In this document: in pieces, positions 51,237 to 60,902 of the stretch
Layout: each line of letters starts with the position of its first letter
How positions within the stretch are numbered: the first letter of the stretch is position 1
Assembly: GCF_037104765.1 (NCBI RefSeq)
Contig: NZ_JBAWSY010000003.1
Coordinates: 248,001 to 312,000, forward strand
DNA from: Psychrobacillus mangrovi
GTDB taxonomy: Bacteria; Bacillota; Bacilli; Bacillales_A; Planococcaceae
Direction of reading: 5' to 3'
Length of the DNA: 64,000 bases
Notes under the pieces: model-generated
Database searches by the model: none
The model's input: only the letters and a program-made list of their open reading frames with translations
What the model was told of the DNA's origin: nothing
Program-made: the position numbers and the translations under genes

Positions 51237-53654
51237 ATGACCATGGAAATAAATAATGAAAAACAATTTATTACTGGTCGTCCTATCGTTTCTATTTTTC
51301 ATAATCCCCAAAACTTGTTTTCCATCATCAAACTAAAAATCAAATCTACGAACACTACATACAAAGAAAAAGAAATAATTGTTACTGGTTATTTTCCTCC
51401 ATTAGTTTTAGAAGAAGCCTATAAATTTACAGGGTTTATAAAAAATCACCCTAAATATGGCGTTCAATTTCAAATAGAAACTTTTCAAAAAGAAGTACCT
51501 GCAACAGAACAAGGGATTGTCCATTATTTATCTAGTGACATGTTTCCCGGTATTGGTAGAAAAACTGCTGAACAAATAGTGAAAATACTTGGTCAAAATG
51601 CTATTAATAGAATTTTAGATGATCCAACTGCACTAGATGTTATTCCAAAACTAGGTGAAGATAAAAAACAGACTTTGAGAGCTGTTTTGGAACAAAACTT
51701 AGGGTTAGAAAAAGTAATGATTCAACTCAATGAATGGGGTTTCGGTCCACAAGTTGCGATGAAAATTTATCAGGCATATCGAGAAGAAACAATTAATGTA
51801 TTAACCAAAAATCCATACCGTTTAATAGAAGAAGTTGAGGGAGTAGGATTTGTTCGAGCGGATGAGCTAGGATATAAACTGGGCATTCAAGGTAATCACC
51901 CGGATCGTATTAAAGCTGCCATTTTTCACCTATTACAGACTGCTTCTTTAAGTGAGGGTCACGTTTTTTTATATGCTGAACAATTACTGGAATCTGTCAA
52001 AAGTTTATTGGAGAGCGCGCAGAGAGAGGAAATCACTTATGAAGCAATCACAAAGTGTTGTATTGAACTCTCCGAAGAAAATAGAATTGTAGGAGAAGTA
52101 AATAGATTTTATATTCCATCTCTCTATTTTTCTGAGGTAGGCATTAGTTCTAAAATTGAAACATTACTAAACGAAAATGATTCACATCAAAAGTTTCCAC
52201 TTGCTGAAATGAAAAAGCATCTTGGTAGTATAGAAGAGAGTCTTGGAGTTCAATATGCTAAAACACAAGTTCAAGCGATTGAAACTGCGCTTAATTCGAG
52301 CATGACACTCCTTACAGGTGGTCCTGGAACAGGGAAAACAACAGTTGTTAGAGGTATCGTTGAGCTTTATGCTGAGCTACATGGACTCTCTCTTGACCCA
52401 AAAGAATGGGCAAAAGATAAAAAGCCTTTTCCAGTTGTTCTAGCTGCGCCAACTGGTCGTGCAGCAAAACGTTTAAGTGAATCAACTGAACTCCCTGCTA
52501 TGACCATTCATAGATTATTAGGCTTTAATGGTCAGGAAGATGCAGAATCAGAAGGAAAAGAAATAGAAGGTAAGTTAATTATAATTGATGAAACATCTAT
52601 GCTTGACACATGGCTTGGACATCAATTATTAAAAGCGATTCCAAAAGACGCTCAAGTTATCTTTGTAGGTGACCAAGACCAATTGCCACCTGTTGGTCCA
52701 GGTCAAGTCTTAAAAGATTTATTAGCTTCCGAAAGAATTCCTACAGTTGAATTAAAAGATATTTATCGTCAATCAGAAGGATCTTCTATTATTGAACTTG
52801 CGCATGAAATGAAAAAAGGCTTAGTCCCTCAAACTTTATTAGATAAAACAAAGGATCGTTCCTTCATTAAAGCATCGACAGAGCAAATTCCAAAAGTAGT
52901 GGAACAAGTATTAAAAAGTGCCCTTACGAAAGGGCAAACAATACGTGACATTCAAGTATTAGCGCCTATGTATAGAGGTCCCGCAGGAATAGATGCCTTA
53001 AACAAAATGATTCAAGAAATGGTGAATCCAAATACGGATGGTCAGAGAAAAGAAATGGTATTTGGAGAAACGATTTATCGTATAGGAGATAAGGTTCTTC
53101 AGCTAGTTAACCAGCCAGAAAGTAATGTATTTAATGGTGATATGGGTGAGGTAGTAAGTATATTTAAAGCTGCTGAAACGGTTGAAAAAAAAGAAATGCT
53201 TGTCATTTCATTTGATGGAAATGAAGTAACGTATGAAAAAAATGATTTAAATCAAATTACACTAGCTTACTGTTGTTCTGTTCATAAATCTCAAGGCAGT
53301 GAATTTCAAACAGTTATTATGCCAGTAACGAGAAGTTATATGAAAATGCTTAGAAGAAACCTATTATACACTGGTATAACAAGAGCAAAAAACTTTTTAA
53401 TACTATGTGGAGACCCAGAGGTTTTTAAGTTTGGCGTACAGCGAAAAGATGACCTTCAACGATTGACAACATTAAAGGATCGTTTAACTGTAGGTGAGGA
53501 AAAAATAGATGCAAGTGAAGAACCTATTGATGAGGCAATCAAGAAAGTTCAAACTGATTCTACCTACTTGTCGGCGGACAATTATCACCTCGTTGATCCA
53601 TTGATTGGAATGAATGGTGTCACTCCTTATCAATTTATGGAAAGTGATAATTGA
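51237..53654 (+). CDS. recD2: RecD2-type helicase
   Basis: SF1B 5'-3' DNA helicase found in bacteria without RecBC. The 805-residue protein has the extended N-terminal region with helix-hairpin-helix segments (about 95-210, for example FPGIGRKTAEQIVKILG) that marks RecD2. Walker A GGPGTGKT lies at 361-368, Walker B as IIDETSMLD near 450, and the C-terminal motif with VHKSQGSEFQTVI. GGAGGCGG precedes the ATG. The alaS promoter overlaps its stop codon. Confidence 0.96.
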   Translation: MTMEINNEKQFITGRPIVSIFHNPQNLFSIIKLKIKSTNTTYKEKEIIVTGYFPPLVLEEAYKFTGFIKNHPKYGVQFQIETFQKEVPATEQGIVHYLSSDMFPGIGRKTAEQIVKILGQNAINRILDDPTALDVIPKLGEDKKQTLRAVLEQNLGLEKVMIQLNEWGFGPQVAMKIYQAYREETINVLTKNPYRLIEEVEGVGFVRADELGYKLGIQGNHPDRIKAAIFHLLQTASLSEGHVFLYAEQLLESVKSLLESAQREEITYEAITKCCIELSEENRIVGEVNRFYIPSLYFSEVGISSKIETLLNENDSHQKFPLAEMKKHLGSIEESLGVQYAKTQVQAIETALNSSMTLLTGGPGTGKTTVVRGIVELYAELHGLSLDPKEWAKDKKPFPVVLAAPTGRAAKRLSESTELPAMTIHRLLGFNGQEDAESEGKEIEGKLIIIDETSMLDTWLGHQLLKAIPKDAQVIFVGDQDQLPPVGPGQVLKDLLASERIPTVELKDIYRQSEGSSIIELAHEMKKGLVPQTLLDKTKDRSFIKASTEQIPKVVEQVLKSALTKGQTIRDIQVLAPMYRGPAGIDALNKMIQEMVNPNTDGQRKEMVFGETIYRIGDKVLQLVNQPESNVFNGDMGEVVSIFKAAETVEKKEMLVISFDGNEVTYEKNDLNQITLAYCCSVHKSQGSEFQTVIMPVTRSYMKMLRRNLLYTGITRAKNFLILCGDPEVFKFGVQRKDDLQRLTTLKDRLTVGEEKIDASEEPIDEAIKKVQTDSTYLSADNYHLVDPLIGMNGVTPYQFMESDN

Positions 53655-53679
53655 CATTAGCGGGATAGTTTTTTATAAT
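53651..53679 (+). promoter_or_regulatory. Consensus sigma-A promoter of the alaS T-box
   Basis: TTGACA (53651-53656), 17-bp spacer, TATAAT (53674-53679): a perfect consensus at both boxes. The recD2 TGA lies within the -35. Confidence 0.85.
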
Positions 53680-53685
53680 CAAATG

Positions 53686-53918
53686 CATAAGCAAATCGAT
53701 GAAAGAGAAAGTACTCTTGTTACCTGTAAAGAGAAAGATTCCTGGGCTGAAAGAATCTTCAGAAACTAACAAGTAGGAAAGCTACTCTAGAGTGCAGTCA
53801 AAACCTGCCGTATAGCCGCGTTAAGGTTACTTGAGAGACACAAAAATTATTTTGTGTAACTAGGGTGGTACCGCGAAATTATAGCTTTCGTCCCTTTTTT
53901 AGGGATGAAGGCTTTTTT
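53686..53918 (+). ncRNA. T-box leader controlling alaS
   Basis: Stem I tip with AAGATTC, GGGCTGAAA and GAATCTT lies near 53737-53763. The T-box sequence AGGGTGGTACCGCG is at 53862-53875. A terminator at about 53883-53920 pairs CTTTCGTCCCT with AGGGATGAAGG and ends in a T run. Regulates alaS by tRNA-Ala charging. I did not assign the specifier codon. Limits are estimated from the promoter and the terminator. Confidence 0.9.
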
Positions 53919-53923
53919 TATTT

Positions 53924-54068
53924 TATTCAGAGTTAAGTGAGTGCAAAAAATGGAACCATTCTATTTTGATTTTCAACTATACTGAATAAAAATAATGCCC
54001 CCGGCGATTTACTTCAGATTTAATTAGAGATATTTATCAAGAATGTATAAAAAATCTGAAAAAAATTA
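53924..54068 (+). repeat. Two-hairpin intergenic motif, copy B (before alaS)
   Basis: TATTCAG near the T-box end faces TACTGAATAAAAATA (53980-53994). A second hairpin, TTCAGATTT (54013-54021) with AAATCTGAA (54052-54060), is framed by GGCG and CGCC. It lies between the T-box terminator and the alaS ribosome site and shares its 15-mer and hairpin with copy A. Confidence 0.55.
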
Positions 54069-54110
54069 CGCCATGTAGTTTTCGATTATAAATATTAGGA
54101 GGAAAAACGT

Positions 54111-56744
54111 ATGAAACAATTAACTGGTGCACAAATTAGACAAATGTATTTAGATTTTTTTATTGAAAAAGGTCATGCACAAGAGCCGTCAGCTCCATTA
54201 GTACCAAATAATGATCCTTCTTTACTATGGATTAATAGTGGTGTTGCAACATTAAAAAAATATTTTGATGGGCGTGTAGTGCCTGAAAATCCGCGTATAA
54301 CAAATGCACAAAAATCCATACGCACAAATGATATTGAAAACGTAGGGAAGACAGCAAGACACCATACATTTTTTGAAATGCTTGGAAATTTCTCAATAGG
54401 TGATTATTTTAAGAATGAAGCAATTCATTTCGCGTGGGAGTTTTTAACAAGTGAAAAATGGATGGCATTTGAACCAGAGAAATTATCTATTACTATTCAT
54501 CCTGAAGATGAAGAAGCATATACTATCTGGAAGGATGAAATTGGTATTCCAGAAGAACGTATCATTCGTCTGGAAGGAAATTTTTGGGATATCGGAGAAG
54601 GTCCAAGTGGTCCAAACTCTGAGATTTTCTATGATCGAGGAGAACCATATGGAAATGATTTGAATGACCCTGAATTATATCCAGGTGGAGAAAATGAACG
54701 ATACTTAGAAATCTGGAACCTTGTATTTTCACAATTTAATCATAATCCAGATCATACTTATACTCCTCTACCAAAACAAAACATTGATACAGGCATGGGA
54801 TTAGAACGTATGGCAAGCGTGGTACAAAATGTTCCAACAAACTTTGATACAGATTTATTTATCCCGATTATTCGTCAAACGGAAGAAATTTCAGGAAAAT
54901 CTTATCGTACAAATGAAGAAGATGATACAGCTTTCAAAGTAATAGCTGACCATATTCGTACGGTAGCATTTGCAATTGGGGACGGAGCTCTTCCTTCTAA
55001 TGAGGGTAGAGGATATGTATTGCGCAGATTACTTCGTCGAGCTGTTCGCTTTGCGAAACAGTTAGGTATAGACAAGCCGTTTCTTTTTGAGTTAGTACCT
55101 GTTGTAGGTGAAATAATGAAGGATTTCTACCCAGAGGTATCAAATAAACAAGATTTTATTATGCGTGTAATTAAAAACGAAGAAGAGCGTTTCCATGAGA
55201 CCCTTCATGATGGGCTTTCCATTTTAGAAAAAGTGATGGAAGAGCAACTAGAAAAAGGTGAAACTTTTATTCCAGGGTCTACAACTTTTACTCTATATGA
55301 CACGTATGGTTTTCCAATTGAGTTAACGGAAGAATATGCTGAGGAAGCTAATATGACGGTTGACCATGAAGGATTCAAATCAGAAATGGAAGCACAACGC
55401 AGTCGAGCACGTGCAGCACGTCAAAATGTAGATTCTATGCAAGTACAATCTGAAGTTTATGGCAATATTCACGATGACAGTGAATTTGTTGGATATGATA
55501 CTATATCGATAACAACAAATATCACAACAATTGTCCACGGAGAAGAACTTGCTAAATCTGCTAGTGAAGGGGATGAGATTCAATTAGTCCTTTCTCAAAC
55601 GCCTTTCTATGCAGAGAGTGGTGGACAAATTGCAGACCATGGATTTATTGAAAATGATACTTTTAGAGGTTTTGTAAAAGACGTTCAAAAAGCACCAAAC
55701 GGTCAAAATCTACACACTGTCATTGTGGAATCAGGAGAGGTGACAACTGGAGCAGAAGTAAAAGCTACAGTAGACCGTTCATTACGTGGCCATACGGTGA
55801 AAAACCATTCTGCTACCCATTTACTACACCAAGCATTAAAAGATGTGTTAGGAACACATGTTAACCAAGCAGGTTCATATGTAGGGCCAGATCGTCTACG
55901 TTTTGACTTTTCTCATTTTGGACAAGTTACAAAAGAAGAGCTTGAACAAGTTGAACAAATTGTAAACGAAAAAATTTGGGAAAATATTCAGGTTGTTACA
56001 GGTTACCATAATATTGATGAAGCGAAGAATATGGGAGCAATGGCATTATTCGGAGAAAAATATGGTGAGATTGTACGCGTAGTTCAAATGGGAGAATTCT
56101 CATTAGAATTATGCGGCGGGATTCATGTTCATGCAACTTCCGAAATAGGGTTCTTCAAAATACTATCCGAAAGCGGTATTGGAGCAGGTACTAGACGTAT
56201 AGAGGCAGTGACAGGAAAAGGTGCTTTTGAAGTTGTGAAAGAGGAAGAAAAAACACTTGTCGAGGCAGCTAATCTGTTAAAAGCTCAACCAAAAGACTTA
56301 GTAACAAAAGTAACCCAAACATTAAATGAGTTGAAAAACGTACAAAAAGAAAATGAATCACTATCTGCAAAAATTGCAAATAGCCAAGCTTCTTCTGTTT
56401 TATCGTCTGCTCAGACTATAAATGACATAACGGTTCTTTCAGTTAAAGTAGATGCAAAAGATAATAATCAATTGCGTCAAATGATGGACGATTTAAAACA
56501 AAAACTTGAAAAGGCAGTTATTGTACTAGGTGCAATTGACGGTGATAAAGTGATGATCTCTGCTGGAGTAACAAAAGATTTGGTTGGAGGAAACTACCAT
56601 GCAGGAAATATCGTCAAATTAGTAGCTGAACAATGTGGAGGAAAAGGTGGAGGTAGACCGGACTTTGCAATGGCTGGTGCAAAAGATGGCAGTAAACTCG
56701 AATCTGCTCTAATTTCGGTTTATGATTATATTAAATCTGTCTAA
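54111..56744 (+). CDS. alaS: Alanyl-tRNA synthetase
   Basis: Class II synthetase of 877 residues. The catalytic core starts LTGAQIRQMYLDFFIEKGH, with RTNDIENVGKTARHHTFFEMLGNFSIGD-type motif 2 in the first 80 residues. The editing domain has its zinc-binding HSATHLLH and CGGIHVHAT sequences (about 565-680). The C-terminal C-Ala/DHHA1 domain ends with the Gly-rich CGGKGGGRPDFAMAG. AGGAGGAAAAACGT precedes the ATG. Under T-box control. Confidence 0.98.
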   Translation: MKQLTGAQIRQMYLDFFIEKGHAQEPSAPLVPNNDPSLLWINSGVATLKKYFDGRVVPENPRITNAQKSIRTNDIENVGKTARHHTFFEMLGNFSIGDYFKNEAIHFAWEFLTSEKWMAFEPEKLSITIHPEDEEAYTIWKDEIGIPEERIIRLEGNFWDIGEGPSGPNSEIFYDRGEPYGNDLNDPELYPGGENERYLEIWNLVFSQFNHNPDHTYTPLPKQNIDTGMGLERMASVVQNVPTNFDTDLFIPIIRQTEEISGKSYRTNEEDDTAFKVIADHIRTVAFAIGDGALPSNEGRGYVLRRLLRRAVRFAKQLGIDKPFLFELVPVVGEIMKDFYPEVSNKQDFIMRVIKNEEERFHETLHDGLSILEKVMEEQLEKGETFIPGSTTFTLYDTYGFPIELTEEYAEEANMTVDHEGFKSEMEAQRSRARAARQNVDSMQVQSEVYGNIHDDSEFVGYDTISITTNITTIVHGEELAKSASEGDEIQLVLSQTPFYAESGGQIADHGFIENDTFRGFVKDVQKAPNGQNLHTVIVESGEVTTGAEVKATVDRSLRGHTVKNHSATHLLHQALKDVLGTHVNQAGSYVGPDRLRFDFSHFGQVTKEELEQVEQIVNEKIWENIQVVTGYHNIDEAKNMGAMALFGEKYGEIVRVVQMGEFSLELCGGIHVHATSEIGFFKILSESGIGAGTRRIEAVTGKGAFEVVKEEEKTLVEAANLLKAQPKDLVTKVTQTLNELKNVQKENESLSAKIANSQASSVLSSAQTINDITVLSVKVDAKDNNQLRQMMDDLKQKLEKAVIVLGAIDGDKVMISAGVTKDLVGGNYHAGNIVKLVAEQCGGKGGGRPDFAMAGAKDGSKLESALISVYDYIKSV

Positions 56745-56835
56745 CTATATCTAATTGGAAATCGAAAATCACACATATTTTGGTAAAAGTTTATAACAAG
56801 CAAGATACAAAACTTTATTAAAGCAAGAAGTGTAT

Positions 56836-56864
56836 TTGATACTATTTCCAATTTCGGTTATACT
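56836..56864 (+). promoter_or_regulatory. Sigma-A promoter for ireB-ruvX
   Basis: TTGATA (56836-56841), 17-bp spacer, TATACT (56859-56864), 51 bp before ireB. Confidence 0.75.
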
Positions 56865-56915
56865 ATGGATAGATATGTAAGATTGCCTATTAAAATTGAA
56901 AGCGAGGTGCTGATC

Positions 56916-57182
56916 ATGAGTTCATTTGACAAAACGATGAAATTTAACTTTCCTGAAGAATCGATGGAACAGGAAGTAAAACATGTGATGCTACAAGTAC
57001 ACTCTGCACTAGAAGAAAAAGGGTATAATTCAATCAATCAAATTGTAGGCTATCTTTTATCTGGTGATCCAGCTTATATTCCTCGCCATCAAGACGCGCG
57101 AAATATGATACGTAAATTAGAACGAGACGAAATTCTTGAGGAACTAGTAAAGTTCTATATTAAAAAAAATAATGAGGCTTAA
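56916..57182 (+). CDS. ireB: IreB family regulatory phosphoprotein (UPF0297, YrzL)
   Basis: An 88-residue protein beginning SSFDKTMKFNFPEE, the signature of UPF0297. The Enterococcus member IreB is phosphorylated by the kinase IreK (PrkC type) on N-terminal threonines and limits cephalosporin resistance. Thr7 here lies in the corresponding TMKF sequence. ATG 56916 follows GAGGTG; a frame from 56865 starts inside the promoter. Always next to ruvX. Confidence 0.92.
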   Translation: MSSFDKTMKFNFPEESMEQEVKHVMLQVHSALEEKGYNSINQIVGYLLSGDPAYIPRHQDARNMIRKLERDEILEELVKFYIKKNNEA

Positions 57183-57184
57183 GA

Positions 57185-57604
57185 ATGCGGATAATGGGTT
57201 TAGACGTTGGTTCAAGAACAGTGGGAGTAGCCATAAGTGATGCACTTGGTTGGACTGCTCAAGGAATTGAAACAATAAAAATTAATGAAGACAATCTAGA
57301 TTTTGGTCTAGAACGGATAGATGAATTAGTTAAAGAGCATACTGTAACAGAATTTGTTGTAGGTTTTCCAAAAAACATGAACAACACTATAGGTCCACGA
57401 GCAGAAGCATCAGAGTATTATGCTAAGTTGTTGACTGAAAAATACAATTTTCCTGTCACCATGTGGGATGAAAGATTGACAACAATGGCTGCAGAACGTA
57501 TGTTAATAGATGCAGATGTTAGTCGTAAAAAACGTAAGCTAGTGATTGACAAGATGGCTGCAGTAATGATTTTACAAGGCTATCTTGATAGAAAAAATAA
57601 ATGA
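57185..57604 (+). CDS. ruvX: RuvX/YqgF Holliday junction resolvase-like nuclease
   Basis: RNase H-fold protein of 139 residues starting MRIMGLDVGSRTVGVA with the first catalytic Asp. It also has the VGFPKNMN segment and the MWDERLTTMAAERML motif with the second acidic site. E. coli YqgF takes part in 16S rRNA 5'-end processing, and Holliday junction activity is reported for some members. It starts 2 bases after ireB. Confidence 0.94.
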   Translation: MRIMGLDVGSRTVGVAISDALGWTAQGIETIKINEDNLDFGLERIDELVKEHTVTEFVVGFPKNMNNTIGPRAEASEYYAKLLTEKYNFPVTMWDERLTTMAAERMLIDADVSRKKRKLVIDKMAAVMILQGYLDRKNK

Positions 57605-57615
57605 GGTGACTGCAA

Positions 57616-57906
57616 ATGGACCACGGTCAAGAAAATATTACTATTGTAGATGAAAATGGAAATGAGCAGCTTTGTAACGTATTATTTACTTTTGAATCAG
57701 AAGAGTTTGGCAAATCTTATGTTCTGTATTATCCAATAGGTGCTGAAGAGGATGAAAATGAAGAAATTGAAATTCATGCTTCTTCTTTCACTCCAAATGA
57801 AAATGGCGAGGACGGAGATCTACTCCCTATTGAAACAGAACCTGAGTGGGATATGATTGAGGAAATGTTAAATACTTTCCTTGATGAAGAAGAAGAACAG
57901 GAATAA
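57616..57906 (+). CDS. DUF1292 family protein (YrzB)
   Basis: A 96-residue, very acidic protein of the DUF1292 family, with ITIVDENGNEQLCNVLFTFESEEFGKSYVLYYP and an Asp/Glu-rich second half. Function unknown. ireB-ruvX-yrzB is a fixed trio in Firmicutes, which suggests joint work, possibly in RNA processing or envelope stress. GAGGTGACTGCAA precedes the ATG. Confidence 0.9.
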   Translation: MDHGQENITIVDENGNEQLCNVLFTFESEEFGKSYVLYYPIGAEEDENEEIEIHASSFTPNENGEDGDLLPIETEPEWDMIEEMLNTFLDEEEEQE

Positions 57907-57912
57907 TTAATG

Positions 57913-57955
57913 AAAAGGTGGAAGGGGAATTCTCATTCTACCTTTTTCTTTTTGT
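57913..57955 (+). terminator. Terminator after the DUF1292 gene
   Basis: AAAGGTGGAA (57914-57923) pairs with TTCTACCTTT (57936-57945) with one G-T pair, followed by TTCTTTTT. Confidence 0.85.
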
Positions 57956-58026
57956 CAGATCGCATATCAATTTATTAAAAAATATCATTTTCCGATCCCT
58001 TCCGAGGTTAATCTACTTTGTCAACC

Positions 58027-58054
58027 TTGCGATTTTTTTGTTATCTTGTATAAT
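58027..58054 (+). promoter_or_regulatory. Promoter of mltG
   Basis: TTGCGA (58027-58032), 16-bp spacer, TATAAT (58049-58054), 27 bp before the mltG GTG. Confidence 0.6.
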
Positions 58055-58080
58055 AAAATGGAAATAAAGGGGGGGAACCC

Positions 58081-59199
58081 GTGGATAATGAATCAAAAAA
58101 AGAGGTAATGTTAGAAAGAATGAAAAACAAGAAAAAAGAAGTAAAAGTTGTTCGAAAAATCGTATTCATCATCGCTCTATTCATTTTTTTAATCGGAGGA
58201 ATAGGCGGTTTTATTGCGTATAATTATGTAAAAAATGCTTTAGAGCCTTTAGATCCCAATTCCGAAGAGACTATTGCTGTTCAAATACCAATTGGCTCTG
58301 GTCTAGATTCAATCTCTTCTATTTTAGAGAAAAATGGCATTATTAAAAATGCGAAAATATTTAAATACTATGCAAAATTTAATAATGAATCTAATTTCCA
58401 AGCAGGCGATTATAATTTAACAAAAGCTATGACATTAGATGAGATAATACAAAGTTTAAAAACTGGTAAAGTTTATCGTGAACCATTATTTACTTTAACA
58501 GTTCCAGAAGGATTAACTTTAGACCAAATAGGAGCTGTAATAGAAAAGAGAACAGGACATCCAGCAGATGACTTTGTCAAATTGGTTACAAATGAAGAAT
58601 TTGTAGATAGAATGATGGTCAAGTATCCAAATCTTTTAACAGAAGAAATTAAAGGTGAGAATGTGAGATATGCTCTTGAGGGCTATTTATTTCCTGCTAC
58701 ATACCCCTTTTATGTTGAAAAGCCTACCTTGGAAGAAATTGTAGAAACTATGATTACTGCAACGGACAAAACGGTTTCAAACTACGCTGAACTTCTAGAA
58801 GCAGAAGGGAAATCGATACACTGGTTATTAACATTCGCTTCATTGTTAGAAGAAGAAGCAACTGCTAAAACTGATCGTGAAACAATTGCAAGTGTTTTCT
58901 ACAATCGTTTGGATGCAGAAATGCCATTACAAACAGATCCAACTGTTTTATATGCGCTAGGTAGTCATAAAGAGAGAGTTCTATTTGAAGATTTAGAAGT
59001 GGATAATCCTTACAATACATATCAAAATCAAGGTTTGCCACCAGGACCTATTGCAAATGCTGGGAAATCTTCTATTGATGCTGTATTAGATCCAGCTAAA
59101 ACAGATTATTTCTATTTCTTAGCAGATAAAACGGGTCAAAACCATTTTTCGAAAACTTATGAAGAACATCTTCAAAAAGTAGACGAACACTTAAAATAA
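58081..59199 (+). CDS. mltG: Endolytic murein transglycosylase MltG (YceG-like)
   Basis: Membrane-anchored lytic transglycosylase that cuts nascent glycan strands and sets their length. The 372-residue protein has a basic cytoplasmic tail, one membrane helix (about 24-47), a LysM-like subdomain and the YceG catalytic domain. The putative catalytic Glu257 lies in ASLLEEEA, and the DPTVLYALG and NPYNTY...GLPPGPI signatures follow. GTG start after AAAGGGGGGGAA. The position before trmR is conserved. Confidence 0.95.
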   Translation: MDNESKKEVMLERMKNKKKEVKVVRKIVFIIALFIFLIGGIGGFIAYNYVKNALEPLDPNSEETIAVQIPIGSGLDSISSILEKNGIIKNAKIFKYYAKFNNESNFQAGDYNLTKAMTLDEIIQSLKTGKVYREPLFTLTVPEGLTLDQIGAVIEKRTGHPADDFVKLVTNEEFVDRMMVKYPNLLTEEIKGENVRYALEGYLFPATYPFYVEKPTLEEIVETMITATDKTVSNYAELLEAEGKSIHWLLTFASLLEEEATAKTDRETIASVFYNRLDAEMPLQTDPTVLYALGSHKERVLFEDLEVDNPYNTYQNQGLPPGPIANAGKSSIDAVLDPAKTDYFYFLADKTGQNHFSKTYEEHLQKVDEHLK

Positions 59200-59205
59200 A
59201 TATTA

Positions 59206-59252
59206 AGCAGGAGAAGGAACGATATCGCATTCCTTCTCCTGCTATGTTATTA
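59206..59252 (+). terminator. Hairpin terminator after mltG
   Basis: A perfect 14-bp stem, AGCAGGAGAAGGAA (59206-59219) with TTCCTTCTCCTGCT (59230-59243). The T tract is weak. Confidence 0.7.
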
Positions 59253-59315
59253 TTAGTTGTGTTTTTTACATAATAACTTATATTAACTATTTTTAAACTA
59301 AAGGGGTAGCACTTT

Positions 59316-59951
59316 ATGGACGTAAATGAAGAATTTTTGAAAGAGCTAATTATACCTCGTGCAGAAATTTTTATAGAGATGGAGCAATACGCGAAGGAAA
59401 ATCACGTACCCATCATGCAATTAGCCGGTATGGAATCTTTGATTCATTTGCTTTCATTACAAAAACCAAAAACACTTTTAGAACTTGGTACTGCTATTGG
59501 CTATTCCTCCATGCGTATTGCTTCAAAGTTAACATCGATAAGTATCGTTACTATCGAAAGAGATGTTGATAAAGCAAATATAGCTAAAAATTATATTGAA
59601 CGTGGTAAGCTTCAAGATAGAATTGAAGTAATTATCGGTGACGCATTAGAAATTTCGAATGAAATTTTCAAAGACAAGAAGTTTGATGCTATCTTTATTG
59701 ATGCGGCTAAAGGCCAATATAAAAAGTTTTTTGAAAAATATGCCCCATTGTTAAATGATGGTGGCGTTATTTATTGTGATAATTTATTGTTGAACGGTTT
59801 GTCTGAACTTCCAATGAGTGAAGTGCCCCGTAGAAAAAGAACGATGGTGCGAAATCAACATCATTTCACGGAATGGTTAATGAATCATCCAGACTATGAT
59901 ACAGCATTTCTTCCAGTAGGAGATGGAATGCTAGTAAGTATTAAGAGGTGA
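59316..59951 (+). CDS. trmR: tRNA 5-hydroxyuridine methyltransferase TrmR (YrrM)
   Basis: S-adenosylmethionine-dependent O-methyltransferase that forms 5-methoxyuridine at wobble U34. The 211-residue protein has SAM motif I LLELGTAIGYSS (about 53-64), the FDAIFIDAAKGQY acidic motif (about 123-135) and the YCDNLLLNG segment. It looks like a metal-dependent catechol-type O-methyltransferase, but its neighbours trhP1 and trhP2 fix the role known from B. subtilis. AAAGGGG precedes the ATG. Confidence 0.92.
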   Translation: MDVNEEFLKELIIPRAEIFIEMEQYAKENHVPIMQLAGMESLIHLLSLQKPKTLLELGTAIGYSSMRIASKLTSISIVTIERDVDKANIAKNYIERGKLQDRIEVIIGDALEISNEIFKDKKFDAIFIDAAKGQYKKFFEKYAPLLNDGGVIYCDNLLLNGLSELPMSEVPRRKRTMVRNQHHFTEWLMNHPDYDTAFLPVGDGMLVSIKR

Positions 59952-59955
59952 AATT

Positions 59956-60885
59956 ATGAGCAAGACAGAACTATTAGTAACTCCAACAAGTATCGAACAT
60001 ATGGAACATCTTATTGTAGCGGGAGCGGATGCATTTTTAGTTGGTGAGCAATTATTTGGTCTGCGTTTAGCAGGAGAATTCAGTATAGAGAGTATTGAAG
60101 TTGCAACTAAATTGGCAAAAGTGCATAATAAAAAAATATATGTTGCGATGAATGGACTTTTTCATAATGATAAAGTGGACTTACTTGGACCTTACATGCA
60201 AAAATTACAACATATTGGTGTAGATGCAATTGTTTTCGGTGATCCCGCAGTTATTATTGCTAGAAGAGAAGCAGGTGTAACTATTCCACTGCATTGGAAT
60301 ACAGAACAAACGGCAACTAATTATTTCACAGCAAATTATTGGGGTAAACGAGGAGCTACAAGAGCAGTGCTAGCTAGAGAACTTAGCATCGATGAAGTTA
60401 TTGAAATTAAAGATAATGCTGATGTTCAGGTTGAAGTACAAGTACATGGTATGACCTGTATTTTCCAATCCAAACGCCCATTGCTTGGCAATTATTTCTT
60501 GTTTCAAGAGAAAGCAATGGAAATTGAAAATCGCTCGAAGAACAAAAACATGTTTTTACATGACAAGGAACGTTCGAACAAGTATCCAATTTTTGAAGAT
60601 CAAAATGGAACCCATATTTTCAGTCCAAACGATATGTGTATGATTGATGAATTAGAAGAGTTTTTGGATGCTGAAATCGATAGTTTGAAAATTGAAGGCA
60701 TATTACAGGATCCATCTTATATTACAGCTGTTACGAGTTTCTACCGTCAAGCAATTGATGCTTACTATGATTCAAAATCTACCTACAAGGATATTAAAAA
60801 AATTCTTTTTAACAATATTAAGGAAATACAACCTCCACTAAGACCATTAGATACTGGATTTTTCTTTAAAGAAACAGTTTACTAA
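59956..60885 (+). CDS. trhP1: U32 family protein TrhP1 (YrrN), tRNA hydroxylation
   Basis: Peptidase-U32-like protein of 309 residues; in B. subtilis YrrN and YrrO together are needed for prephenate-dependent 5-hydroxylation of tRNA U34. The TIM-barrel part (LVTPTSIEHMEHLIVAGADAFLVG) and VQVHGMTCIFQSKRPLLGNY segment are visible. It has few cysteines and lacks the cluster seen in TrhP2, so it is probably the non-catalytic partner. It starts 4 bp after trmR. Confidence 0.9.
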   Translation: MSKTELLVTPTSIEHMEHLIVAGADAFLVGEQLFGLRLAGEFSIESIEVATKLAKVHNKKIYVAMNGLFHNDKVDLLGPYMQKLQHIGVDAIVFGDPAVIIARREAGVTIPLHWNTEQTATNYFTANYWGKRGATRAVLARELSIDEVIEIKDNADVQVEVQVHGMTCIFQSKRPLLGNYFLFQEKAMEIENRSKNKNMFLHDKERSNKYPIFEDQNGTHIFSPNDMCMIDELEEFLDAEIDSLKIEGILQDPSYITAVTSFYRQAIDAYYDSKSTYKDIKKILFNNIKEIQPPLRPLDTGFFFKETVY

Positions 60886-60902
60886 GAAAGGGAAGGTTTC
60901 GA

